Source of the DNA: Paracoccus sp. (in: a-proteobacteria) | GTDB lineage: Bacteria; Pseudomonadota; Alphaproteobacteria; Rhodobacterales; Rhodobacteraceae | Direction: 5' to 3' | Length of the DNA stretch: 64,000 nt | Assembly: GCF_030538495.1 (NCBI RefSeq) | Contig: NZ_JAUNTW010000006.1 | Coordinates: forward strand, 62,001 to 126,000 | Part shown: positions 1-7,334 of the stretch, one piece after another | How the letters are laid out: the number at the start of each line of letters is the position of its first letter | How positions within the stretch are numbered: the stretch's first letter is position 1 | The notes under the pieces: model-generated | The model's database searches: none | The model's input: only the letters and a program-made list of their open reading frames with translations | Told to the model about the DNA's origin: nothing | Translations under genes and position numbers: made by a program

Positions 1-806
1 CGCTGCGGCATATCCTGCGGCGCAAATACCGGCTGCTGTTCACATCCGCCTCGCAACGGGTCCACAGCCGCTATACCCGGTGGCTGATCCGCCAGATGGA
101 TGAGGTGGTGGCGACCTCGGCCAAGGGGGCGGCCTATCTGCACCGCCCGGCCCGCGTCGTGCTGCACGGGATCGACACCGACAGCTTTGGCCCGACCACC
201 GACCGCGCGGGGCTGAGGGCGCGGCTGGGCCTGCCACAGGACGCGTTTCTGATCGGCTGTTACGGACGCATAAGGGCGCAAAAAGGCACCGGCGATTTCG
301 TCGATGCGATGATCCGGCTGTCGCCGCAGCACCCGAACGCCATAGCCATCATCATGGGCCGGGCGACCGAAAAACATCAGGGCTATCTGGCCGATCTGCG
401 CGACCAAGTGAACCGGGCGGGGCTGGCCGACCGCATCCTGTTTCTGCCCGAAACGCCGGTCAACCAGATGGCCGACTGGTATCGGGCGCTGAACCTCTAT
501 GTCGCGCCGCAGAGATGGGAAGGCTTCGGCCTGACGCCCTTGGAATCCATGGCCTGCGGCGTGCCGGTGGTGGCCACCGATGTGGGCGCGTTCCGGGAAC
601 TGATCCGCGACGGCGAAACGGGGGTTGTCACCCAACCCAACGACCCGGCGGAGCTGGCCAATGCGATTGCGCCCTATCTGCGCGACCCATCACAGGCGAC
701 CGCTCAGGGCGCAGCGGCAGCGACCCATGTCGCCACCCATCACGCCATCGAATCCGAGGCCCGCGCCCTGATCGACATCTATACCGACCTGTTGGCCCGC
801 CCATGA
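1..806 (+). CDS. GT4-family glycosyltransferase (LPS/surface polysaccharide), 5' truncated
   Basis: This is the C-terminal part of a retaining glycosyltransferase of the GT4 family. The reading frame is already open at the window edge, so the N-terminal acceptor domain lies upstream. The visible part is the nucleotide-sugar-binding Rossmann domain. It contains GCYGRIRAQKG after the interdomain linker and the EX7E motif in EGFGLTPLE followed by ACGVPVVATDVGAFREL. The stretch VVATSAKGAAYL...HGIDTDSF resembles LpcC-type LPS-core mannosyltransferases of rhizobia, so transfer of a core sugar at the cytoplasmic face is likely. The donor sugar cannot be read from sequence. The stop overlaps the start of the next glycosyltransferase in ATGA, so the two are translationally coupled. 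Confidence 0.85.
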   Translation, partial: LRHILRRKYRLLFTSASQRVHSRYTRWLIRQMDEVVATSAKGAAYLHRPARVVLHGIDTDSFGPTTDRAGLRARLGLPQDAFLIGCYGRIRAQKGTGDFVDAMIRLSPQHPNAIAIIMGRATEKHQGYLADLRDQVNRAGLADRILFLPETPVNQMADWYRALNLYVAPQRWEGFGLTPLESMACGVPVVATDVGAFRELIRDGETGVVTQPNDPAELANAIAPYLRDPSQATAQGAAAATHVATHHAIESEARALIDIYTDLLARP

Positions 807-1417
807 ACCGCCTGCGATTTTACGCCGCGCGCCTGATCCGCGACGACGCGGCGCTGATGAAGATGTCGGTGACACAGGCGGACCTGCTGGCACCGCTGAC
901 GGGGCGACGCGTGGCGCTGATCGGCAATGCCCGCGCCTTGGGCAACCACACACATGGCCCGGCGATTGACGCCGCCGATCTGGTCATCCGCATCAACCGC
1001 GCGCCGATGCCCGCCGCAAACAGCCACGGCACCCGCACCGATTGGCTTGGTCTGGCCACGCGGCTGTCGGATGACGACCGCGCCCGGATCCATCCTGGCC
1101 GCATCCTGTGGATGTCGCCCAAACGCAAACGGCTGGATTACGCGACCGCCACCAGCCCCGGTTTTTACCTGCACCCGCTGGCCGATTATCACGCACTGGC
1201 CACGACGCTGAACGCGCCCCCCACCACCGGAGCGATGCTGATTGACCTGCTGCTGCGGTCCGACCTGAGACAACTCTCACTCTATGGGTTTGATTTCTTT
1301 GTCAGCCTCAGCCTGTCAGGCCGCCGAAACGCCGATCAGGTGCCGCATGACTTCGGCGCCGAATCGCACTGGGTCAGCACCCTTGCCGCAAACGACCCGC
1401 GTCTGATTCGCAACTGA
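803..1417 (+). CDS. GT29-family (sialyltransferase-like) glycosyltransferase
   Basis: A 204-residue protein with the hallmarks of the GT29 fold. A sialylmotif-L-like segment lies at residues 38-67 (ALIGNARALG...DLVIRINRAP). A sialylmotif-S-like segment lies at 139-165 (PPTTGAMLIDLLLRS...LYGFDFF). A very-short motif H-X4-E is formed by H182 and E187. The family transfers sugars from CMP-activated donors. In bacteria the donor may be a nonulosonic acid or another CMP-sugar, which is not determinable here. The start was chosen because its ATG overlaps the TGA of the GT4 gene; an open frame further upstream is a shadow of that gene. No signal peptide is seen, so it probably acts at the cytoplasmic face on LPS or capsule precursors. 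Confidence 0.75.
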   Translation: MNRLRFYAARLIRDDAALMKMSVTQADLLAPLTGRRVALIGNARALGNHTHGPAIDAADLVIRINRAPMPAANSHGTRTDWLGLATRLSDDDRARIHPGRILWMSPKRKRLDYATATSPGFYLHPLADYHALATTLNAPPTTGAMLIDLLLRSDLRQLSLYGFDFFVSLSLSGRRNADQVPHDFGAESHWVSTLAANDPRLIRN

Positions 1418-1421
1418 CGGG

Positions 1422-1450
1422 CTTCTTCTGTGCATAAATACTCATATCCA
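1422..1450. repeat. Partial copy (a) of a dispersed intergenic palindromic element
   Basis: TTCTTCTGTGCATAAATACT matches the core arm of the dispersed element described at 6429-6560. Only the arm is present, without the GC-rich hairpin. It lies just behind the glycosyltransferase pair and before the Asd-like gene. Confidence 0.55.
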
Positions 1451-1520
1451 ACGCTATCGGCCCCGTGCATCGGCGCGGATTCTGGGCTAAGCGACAGGGA
1501 CCATCACATAAAGGCGCATC

Positions 1521-2540
1521 ATGGGCTATAAAATCGTTGTTGCCGGGGCCACCACAGACATAGGCCGCGAAATGCTGAACATTCTGGCGGAACGCGAATT
1601 TCCCGTGGACGACATCGCGGCCCTTGCCCCCCGCAAATCGCTGGGAACCGAGGTCGGCTTTGGCGACCGCACCCTGAAATGCCGCGATATGGACGGGTTC
1701 GATTTCGACGGCTGGGACATCGCGCTCTTGGCCTTGGACGCGGACACCGCGCGCAAAACCGCGACGCAGGCCGCGCGGGCCGGGTGCTACGTCATCGACA
1801 ATTCCGGCAGCTTTGCCACCGATGCCGACATTCCCCTGATCGTCCCCGAGGTGAACCCCGACGCCATCCAGAACGCGCCGAAACGCATCATCGCCAGCCC
1901 GGCGGGCGCGGTGTCGCAATTGGTCGTGGCGCTGAAACCGCTGCATGACCGGGCGCGGATCCGGCGGGTGGTGGTCAGCACCTATCAATCCGTGTCCGAT
2001 CTGGGGACGCGCGCCATGGATGAATTGTGGAACCAGACCAAGGGCCTCTATGTCCCCGGCCAAGAGGTTGAGGCCAAAGAATTTCCCCGCCAGATCGCCT
2101 TTAACGTCATCCCCCAGATCGACGCGATGATGGAGGACGGCACCACCCGCGAAGAATGGCGCATGGTCGCGGAAACCAAGAAAATTCTGGACCCCAAAAT
2201 CCGCATCACCGCCACCTGCGTGCGCGTGCCGGTCTTTGTCGGTCAGGCCGAATCCATCAATATCGAATTCGACGATTTTCTGGACGAAGACGAAGCCCGC
2301 GACATCCTGCGCGAAGCCCCCGGCCTGCTGGTCGTCGATAAACGCGAAGACGGCGGCTATATCACGCCCATCGAGGCCGTGGGCGAATTCGCCACCTTCA
2401 TCAGCCGCATCCGCCAGGATTCCACGGTCGAAAACGGCCTGACCCTGTGGTGCGTCAGCGACAACCTGCGCAAAGGCGCCGCGCTGAACATGGTCCAGAT
2501 CGCGGAACTGCTGGGGAACAGGGTGTTGAAAAAGGGGTGA
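1521..2540 (+). CDS. Aspartate-semialdehyde dehydrogenase-like protein lacking catalytic residues
   Basis: Along its full 339 residues this protein matches Asd, which reduces aspartyl phosphate to the semialdehyde for Lys/Thr/Met synthesis. Family landmarks include VIDNSGSF, IPLIVPEVNP, VVSTYQSVS, TATCVRVPVFVG and a C-terminal VSDNLRKGAALN. The catalytic Asn-Cys-Ser-Thr loop is replaced by Ala-Gly-Ala-Val (residues 128-131), so Gly129 stands where the nucleophilic Cys should be. The conserved His in the RVPVF-GH motif is Gln242. The N-terminal nucleotide loop GATGNVG is changed to GATTDIG. Arg235 is kept. An AAAGGCG ribosome-binding site precedes the ATG. The likeliest reading is a non-catalytic or re-purposed paralogue, with the true asd elsewhere in the genome. 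A pseudogene seems unlikely, since the frame is intact. Confidence 0.8.
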   Translation: MGYKIVVAGATTDIGREMLNILAEREFPVDDIAALAPRKSLGTEVGFGDRTLKCRDMDGFDFDGWDIALLALDADTARKTATQAARAGCYVIDNSGSFATDADIPLIVPEVNPDAIQNAPKRIIASPAGAVSQLVVALKPLHDRARIRRVVVSTYQSVSDLGTRAMDELWNQTKGLYVPGQEVEAKEFPRQIAFNVIPQIDAMMEDGTTREEWRMVAETKKILDPKIRITATCVRVPVFVGQAESINIEFDDFLDEDEARDILREAPGLLVVDKREDGGYITPIEAVGEFATFISRIRQDSTVENGLTLWCVSDNLRKGAALNMVQIAELLGNRVLKKG

Positions 2541-2694
2541 TGGGGTTGGGGGGGCTCGCTTATCTTCCCAGCATCAAGGCGGATGGTTACGCCATGGGGA
2601 TGATCGGCCATCTTGACACCCTATGGCTGCGATTGCATTTTTAGAAAGCGGACGGGGAAGATTGGTGATTGGTCCTAGATTACCCGGACGTGCG

Positions 2695-2725
2695 CGCGGC
2701 GGGATCACCCCTGCCGCGTTTTTTT
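2695..2725 (+). terminator. Rho-independent terminator after the Asd-like gene
   Basis: A CGCGGC-GGG stem pairs with CCC-T-GCCGCG (one bulge) and is followed by seven T. It ends transcription of the Asd-like gene. The rest of 2541-2802 shows no gene or other clear signal. Confidence 0.75.
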
Positions 2726-2802
2726 CCGCGATAGCTTAAGCCTTGCATCGAACGTCACTTATCGGCACGACGTTGGCCCTAGCTTAGCCCCCACTCACCC
2801 CA

Positions 2803-3447
2803 TCACACCGCCTGCCACGCCTGCCCGTTGCTGCTGGCCTGCCACAGGGTGCCTTCGCAAATGTCGTGGATCAGGCCGTGCAGGGACAGGTCGCCGGATT
2901 CGACGGCATCCTTAACAAACGGAAATGTCAGGATATTTTCCAGCGACACCAGAACCGCCTGTTGTTCCAATGCGCCGACCTGTTGATCTTCGGGCAGGTC
3001 TTTGACGCGGTCATAGCCGGGGCGCAGAATGTCCATCCAGCGGCCGACGAAGCTGGTTTTATCCTCAAGCTGAGGCGCATGGCCCGCGCACATCGCATGA
3101 CAGCCCGCCACGCCGCCGCAATTGGTGTGGCCCATGACGATCAGATGCGCCACCCGCAGCGCCGTGACCGCATATTCAATCGCCGCTGACGTCCCGTGCT
3201 GCAACCCGTCCGGGGCATAGGGCGGCACCAGATTGGCGATGTTGCGGTGAATGAAAAACTCGCCCGAATCGGCGCCAAAGATGCTGGTCACATGCACGCG
3301 GCTGTCGCAGCACGAAATGACCATGGCGCGGGGGCGCTGCCCCTCGGTCGCCAAACGGCGGAACCAGGCGCGGTTTTCGTTATAGGCCGTGGCCTTCCAG
3401 CCATGGTAGCGTTTGCTGAGATATTGCGGCAGCGGAGACAGGTTCAT
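2803..3447 (-). CDS. Beta-class carbonic anhydrase
   Basis: Reversible hydration of CO2 to bicarbonate in the cytoplasm. The 214-residue protein carries the beta-class zinc site: C46 with the D48/R50 dyad in SCCDSR, then H107 and C110 in GHTNCGGV. These match the Cys-His-Cys ligand set and the Asp-Arg dyad of the family. The start at MNLSPLPQ was preferred over an upstream ATG because AAGGA sits just before it and family members begin here. It stands alone, convergent with the Asd-like gene and divergent from the small gene at 3589. Bicarbonate would be a substrate for the crotonyl-CoA carboxylase encoded further along, but a direct link is only inferred. Confidence 0.92.
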   Translation of the reverse strand: MNLSPLPQYLSKRYHGWKATAYNENRAWFRRLATEGQRPRAMVISCCDSRVHVTSIFGADSGEFFIHRNIANLVPPYAPDGLQHGTSAAIEYAVTALRVAHLIVMGHTNCGGVAGCHAMCAGHAPQLEDKTSFVGRWMDILRPGYDRVKDLPEDQQVGALEQQAVLVSLENILTFPFVKDAVESGDLSLHGLIHDICEGTLWQASSNGQAWQAV

Positions 3448-3588
3448 CGCGGTATCCTTTGATCTGCGGCGCGTGATAGGCTGCATTTAAGGAAAATGCG
3501 AGACATTTTCATCCCCCGCGTCAAGGCTTTCTTCACGCAACTGCGCCATGTTCGCCGTCGATTAGGTTCATGGTGAAAGGCTGCGGGC

Positions 3589-3960
3589 ATGGCGCAGATT
3601 GCGAAATTGATGGTCAGCGAACCCGTGCGCGTGGATGCGCGGCGGGTGACGGATATTGTAACGGAATTGGGCGAAACGGCGGCCCAGCATGTGATCGGGC
3701 TGGCATTGGAACAGTTGGCATCCGCGCTGATGCTGGTGGAACGGGCGGCGCAGGATGGCGATATGGCGGGGCTGGTCGGTCACGCGGACCGCATGGCACG
3801 GCTGGCCTGGCAGATCGGGTTGCTGTCTCTGGCGGGGGTGGCCATGGATTTGGGGGCGGCGGCGGATCGCGGCGATCAGGCGGCCTTGACGGCGATTCAG
3901 GCGCGACTGATGCGGATTGGAAACCGGTCGCTGACCGCGATCTGGGACCGCAGCGCCTGA
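3589..3960 (+). CDS. Hypothetical small helical protein, Hpt-like
   Basis: A 123-residue soluble protein, predicted to be almost entirely alpha-helical, with no signal peptide. The segment GHADRMARLAWQIGLLSLAG followed by AADRGDQAALTAIQARL has the spacing of a histidine-phosphotransfer (Hpt) helix pair. The canonical HTLKG sequence around the His is not present, so phosphotransfer is only a possibility. It lies alone ahead of the M17 aminopeptidase (56 bp gap) and could share its transcript. Function unknown. Confidence 0.55.
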   Translation: MAQIAKLMVSEPVRVDARRVTDIVTELGETAAQHVIGLALEQLASALMLVERAAQDGDMAGLVGHADRMARLAWQIGLLSLAGVAMDLGAAADRGDQAALTAIQARLMRIGNRSLTAIWDRSA

Positions 3961-4016
3961 CCCCTTGCCCAACACGCGCCAGTGGTTAGGTTGGCGGGAA
4001 CAGGAAAGGACTGCCC

Positions 4017-5369
4017 ATGACCCCCGAATTTGCCCGCCCCTCTGACGCCGCCCGCCCTTTGTGGCTGGTGTGGCAGGGGGATGACCTGCCCGATGCTGTG
4101 GGCGATTGGCCCGCCGCCTGTGGATTCACGGCCAAAGCGGGTGAGATTTGCCTGCTGCCCGGCGATAACGGGCTGCGCGGCGCGGTGATGGGACTGGGCG
4201 CGCCGAATCAATCGGCGCGGGACCGGTTCCCACTGGCGCGCGCGGCGGCGCTGCCGGCGGGGGATTGGGCCGTGGCTGATCTGGCGGGGCTGGACCCGGA
4301 ACAGGCGGCTCTGGGCTGGTTGTTCGGGCAATATCGCTTCACGCGGTATAAATCCGGCGCGGCGGATGGCCCGCGTCTGGTTTGCCCCGACGGCGCGGAT
4401 GCGGCCCGCGTGCAGGCGATTGCGGCGGGCGAATATCTGACCCGCGATCTGATCAACACGCCTGCCAATGATCTGGGACCGGACAGGTTGGAACAGGCCG
4501 CCCGCGATCTGGCCGCACGGATCGGGGCGCAGATCACGGTGACGGCGGGCGATGATCTGGCGGCGGGCTTTCCGCTGATCCACGCGGTCGGGCGCGCCGC
4601 GACGGAACCCCCGCGTCTGATCGACATCACGCTGGGCGATACCGGGCCGCTGCTGACCGTGGTGGGCAAGGGCGTGTGTTTTGACACCGGCGGGCTGAAC
4701 CTGAAACCCGGCGCGTCGATGGGCCTGATGAAGAAAGACATGGGCGGCGCGGCGTCGGCATTGGGCCTGATGCAGATGCTGGCCGATACCGGCGCGGCGC
4801 GGGGGCGGCGGCTGCGCCTGCTGATCCCGGCGGTCGAAAACAGTGTATCGGCGGCGTCGTTCCGTCCCGGCGACATTCTGACCGCCCGCAATGGCCTGAC
4901 GGTCGAGGTGAACAACACCGACGCCGAAGGCCGCCTGATTCTGGCCGACGCGCTGACCTATGCGGCCGAGGGGTCGCCGGATGTGCTGATCTCGATGGCG
5001 ACGCTGACGGGGGCGGCGCGGGTCGCGTTGGGGCCGGATTTGCCGCCGATGTATTGCGACGATGACGGCGTGGCGGGCGCGCTGCAATCGGCGGGCATGG
5101 CGGTGGGCGACCCGCTGTGGCGGATGCCGTTCTGGGATGCGTATGAACCGCTGATCGAACCCGGAATTGCCGATCTGGACAACGCGCCGTCGGGCGGCAT
5201 GGCCGGGTCGGTGACGGCGGCGCTGTTCCTGCGCCGCTTTGCGGGCGATGCGCGCTATGTGCATCTGGACATCTACGGCTGGCAACCGACCGCCGCGCCC
5301 GGTCGGCCCAAAGGCGGCGTGGGTCAAGGCGCGCGCGCCATTCTGGCGGCGCTGCCGGATTTGCTGTGA
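4017..5369 (+). CDS. Leucyl aminopeptidase family protein (M17)
   Basis: A cytoplasmic, dinuclear-metal M17 aminopeptidase that trims N-terminal residues from peptides. The 450 residues include the metal/active-site segment GKGVCFDTGGLNLK with the following MKKDMGGAA, and the family signature NTDAEGRLILADAL. The N-terminal regulatory domain is divergent, as is usual for the shorter alphaproteobacterial M17 proteins. A GGAAAGGA ribosome-binding site precedes the ATG. The stop TGA overlaps the ATG of a 38-codon ORF, starting a chain of coupled frames that leads into the NlpC/P60 gene at 5601. Confidence 0.9.
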   Translation: MTPEFARPSDAARPLWLVWQGDDLPDAVGDWPAACGFTAKAGEICLLPGDNGLRGAVMGLGAPNQSARDRFPLARAAALPAGDWAVADLAGLDPEQAALGWLFGQYRFTRYKSGAADGPRLVCPDGADAARVQAIAAGEYLTRDLINTPANDLGPDRLEQAARDLAARIGAQITVTAGDDLAAGFPLIHAVGRAATEPPRLIDITLGDTGPLLTVVGKGVCFDTGGLNLKPGASMGLMKKDMGGAASALGLMQMLADTGAARGRRLRLLIPAVENSVSAASFRPGDILTARNGLTVEVNNTDAEGRLILADALTYAAEGSPDVLISMATLTGAARVALGPDLPPMYCDDDGVAGALQSAGMAVGDPLWRMPFWDAYEPLIEPGIADLDNAPSGGMAGSVTAALFLRRFAGDARYVHLDIYGWQPTAAPGRPKGGVGQGARAILAALPDLL

Positions 5370-5485
5370 TGGATCGTCGCGTGGTGCCTGTGACTGACCG
5401 GGTGGCGCTGAAGGGACCGCCTGAAGTGCTGGATCGCCCCGTCTGGACCAACGGACGCGTGGCGCGTGTGGCAGAGGTGCTTTGA
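5369..5485 (+). CDS. 38-aa coupled ORF, duplicate of the NlpC/P60 N-terminus (copy A)
   Basis: A 38-codon frame whose ATG overlaps the aminopeptidase stop and whose stop overlaps the next ATG (TGATG at both ends). The peptide starts MDRRVVPVTDRVAL and shares about 25 of 38 residues with the first 38 residues of the NlpC/P60 protein (MDRRLTPATDRVAL). It is a tandem duplicate of that gene's 5' end. Because the repeat unit is 116 bp, not a multiple of three, each copy runs into a TGA formed at the junction. Whether the peptide is made, or the frame only passes ribosomes along, is unknown. Confidence 0.5.
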   Translation: MDRRVVPVTDRVALKGPPEVLDRPVWTNGRVARVAEVL

Positions 5486-5601
5486 TGACCCTTGGGCCAA
5501 TACCCACCACCGGGCAGGTCGCGCCGAACCGACAGCGTGGCGCGTGGCAGCGCATCAACGGGACCGGGGGACGCGCGTTCCCTCTGGCAAAGGTGTTGTG
5601 A
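5485..5601 (+). CDS. 38-aa coupled ORF, diverged duplicate of the NlpC/P60 N-terminus (copy B)
   Basis: A second 38-codon frame, exactly 116 bp after copy A, again bounded by TGATG junctions. The peptide (MTLGPIPTTGQVAP...) is more diverged but aligns without gaps. It shares about 16 of 38 residues with the NlpC/P60 N-terminus and about 12 with copy A; its last codons (GCA-AAG-GTG, then stop) match copy A closely. It has stayed open despite strong divergence. It could be a decaying duplicate that only couples translation, or a small peptide. Confidence 0.45.
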   Translation: MTLGPIPTTGQVAPNRQRGAWQRINGTGGRAFPLAKVL

Positions 5602-6407
5602 TGGATCGCCGCTTGACGCCCGCCACCGACCGGGTGGCGTTGAACAACTTGCGCGGGGTGCTGGATCGCCCCAACTGGACGGACGGACGCGCGGCGCGTG
5701 TGGCGGTGCCTCTGGCGGATCTGCGCGACGCGCCGGATGGCCGCCGCGACCGTCAGGTGAATTTCGGCGCGGATTTGGTGGTGGTCGAGGAACGCGGCGC
5801 GTGGGCCTTTGTTCAGGCGGGGCTGGATGGGTATTGCGGCTGGGTGGCGATTGATGCTTTGGGTGAACCCGTCCCCGCGACGCACCGGGTCAGCGCGCCC
5901 GCCACGCATATCTATCCTGCGCCCGATATGAAAACGCGCGACATCATGGGCCTGTCCATCGGCGCACGGCTGGCGGTGACCGGGATCGCGGGCGGCTTTG
6001 CCGAACTGGCGACGGGCGGATATGTTCCGGCGCAGCATATCAGCGGCCAGCCCGCCCCGGATGCGGTTGCGGTCGCCGAAAGCCTGATCGGCACCCCCTA
6101 TCTGTGGGGGGGCAACAGCCGTTGGGGGATTGACTGTTCCGGGCTGGCGCAGGCGGCACTGACCGCCCATGGCACGTCCTGCCCCGGCGACAGCGACATG
6201 CAGGAACGCGCCTTTCCCGTGACCGAGACCATTCAGCGCGGCGATCTGCTGTTCTGGCCGGGGCATGTGGCGATTGCGGTGTCGGCGGATATGATGATTC
6301 ACGCGACGGCGTGGCAAATGGCGGTGATTTACGAACCGATTGCCGATGCCATGGCCCGGATTGACGCGGCGGGTCAGGGGCCGTTTCGGGGCGCGCGCCG
6401 CCCGTAA
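5601..6407 (+). CDS. NlpC/P60 family peptidoglycan hydrolase with SH3b domains
   Basis: A 268-residue cysteine peptidase of the NlpC/P60 family, which cleaves gamma-D-Glu-diamino-acid linkages in peptidoglycan stem peptides. Two SH3-like segments (about residues 30-150) precede the catalytic domain. The catalytic triad is C179 (GIDCSGLAQ), H222 (WPGHVAI) and H234 (MIHATAW). There is no signal peptide, so it may work on recycled muropeptides in the cytoplasm or be exported unconventionally. The start at 5601 is supported by family members beginning MDRRLTPA. The frame is open upstream, but that stretch is the out-of-frame reading of the duplicated units. Confidence 0.88.
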   Translation: MDRRLTPATDRVALNNLRGVLDRPNWTDGRAARVAVPLADLRDAPDGRRDRQVNFGADLVVVEERGAWAFVQAGLDGYCGWVAIDALGEPVPATHRVSAPATHIYPAPDMKTRDIMGLSIGARLAVTGIAGGFAELATGGYVPAQHISGQPAPDAVAVAESLIGTPYLWGGNSRWGIDCSGLAQAALTAHGTSCPGDSDMQERAFPVTETIQRGDLLFWPGHVAIAVSADMMIHATAWQMAVIYEPIADAMARIDAAGQGPFRGARRP

Positions 6408-6428
6408 GGGGCGCACGTGATCGGCGAC

Positions 6429-6560
6429 GCCGGGGGTTTCACACCCCCGGACCCCCGTGGGATATTTTTACACAGAAGATACGACGGACGCCCTCGTTCA
6501 TCTTGGTCTAAATATCCCGGGGGTCCGGGGGCTGGCCCCCGGCGGGCGCGGGACGCAATG
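6429..6560. repeat. Dispersed palindromic element, full copy (b)
   Basis: Two inverted arms face each other. The left arm is a CCGGGGG/CCCCCGG hairpin, then ACCCCCGTGGGATATTTTTA and CACAGAAGAT. The right arm is the reverse: TTCATCTTGG, AAATATCCCGGGGGTCC, then GGGGGCTGGCCCCC, and it ends in CGCGGGACGCA. It fills the space between the convergent NlpC/P60 and recO genes. Hairpin plus T-rich tract in both directions suggests a bidirectional terminator. Similar copies lie at 1422, 12594, 15171, 16658, 26459, 42686, 47164 and 56022. Confidence 0.75.
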
Positions 6561-6605
6561 ACGACGGTTCGGGAGGCGCGCGCATGGCGGATAGCGCCGT
6601 GGGGG

Positions 6606-7334
6606 TCACGCAGATGATCGCGCCGTCAGTTTCGCCACCAGCCGGTCGCGTGCCGCAGGCAAGGGGCGGCCGACCAGTTCGGCGGCGATGCGGGTGCGCA
6701 GGAAATGCCCGGTGATCGTCAGCGCGTCGCGCAGCGGGTTGCCGCGATTGTCGCCCGCGCCGCCCAGAATATCGGGCAGCGGCAGCAGCCGGTCGGCCCA
6801 TTCGCCTGCCCCCGCGCGGCTGACCGCGCGCCCGGATTTGGGGCTGACATAGGCCAGACCGTCGCGCGCCCCCGTCACCGCGCATTGGTCCAGATCCAGA
6901 CCGAAGCCCATTTCCGTCAGCAATTGCATTTCCCAGTGCAGGTAATCCATGGCCCAGTCATCTCCGCGATCCATGGCGTCCAGCAGCGCGTCGGTTTTCA
7001 TCACCAGCGACGGATGCGGGTCGCGTTCCGGCAGGGCAAAGACCAAGAGCGCCGACACCGCGTTCAGCCCCGCCAGCGACAGGGCATCGGCCATCAGTCC
7101 CGCCCTCAGCCGGATCGGTTCGACGGAAAATGTCCCCAGCTGATCGGCGTGACGCGCGCGCCATTTCAGGTCCAGATGCGCGCCGGGTTGCAGCATGGCT
7201 GCGCGTTTTTGCGATGCTCCGCCCGGGACGATGCCGCTGTGGCGGCCATGCTGTGCGGTCAGCACGTCGATGATGACCGCGTTTTCGCCATGCGCGCGCC
7301 GGGCGATCAGGGTGCCGGGGGCCTGCCACTCCAT
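6606..7334 (-). CDS. recO: DNA repair protein RecO
   Basis: RecO helps load RecA onto SSB-coated single strands in the RecFOR recombination pathway. The 242-residue protein has the N-terminal OB-fold opening MEWQAPGTLIARRAHGENA, then GRHSGIVPGGASQKRAAMLQPG, and a helical C-terminal domain. These match alphaproteobacterial RecO in order and length. It is the last gene of a tightly packed reverse-strand group: its ATG overlaps the stop of the VOC gene by one base. Confidence 0.93.
   Translation of the reverse strand: MEWQAPGTLIARRAHGENAVIIDVLTAQHGRHSGIVPGGASQKRAAMLQPGAHLDLKWRARHADQLGTFSVEPIRLRAGLMADALSLAGLNAVSALLVFALPERDPHPSLVMKTDALLDAMDRGDDWAMDYLHWEMQLLTEMGFGLDLDQCAVTGARDGLAYVSPKSGRAVSRAGAGEWADRLLPLPDILGGAGDNRGNPLRDALTITGHFLRTRIAAELVGRPLPAARDRLVAKLTARSSA

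Larger units (their letters stand above)
5369..5716 (+). repeat. Three tandem 116-bp units at the 5' end of the NlpC/P60 gene
   Basis: Units begin at 5369, 5485 and 5601, each with ATG and exactly 116 bp apart. Units 1 and 3 share long runs such as ACCGGGTGGCG, GTGCTGGATCGCCCC and GGCGCGTGTGGC. Unit 2 aligns codon by codon with both but is more diverged. The third unit is the genuine 5' end of the NlpC/P60 gene. Confidence 0.8.

Noticed and set aside
3897..6416. An 839-codon open frame antisense to the M17 aminopeptidase and NlpC/P60 genes
   Set aside because: Its translation is Arg/Pro/His-rich with no domain, as expected for an antisense shadow in GC-rich DNA; the opposite strand encodes two clear proteins.
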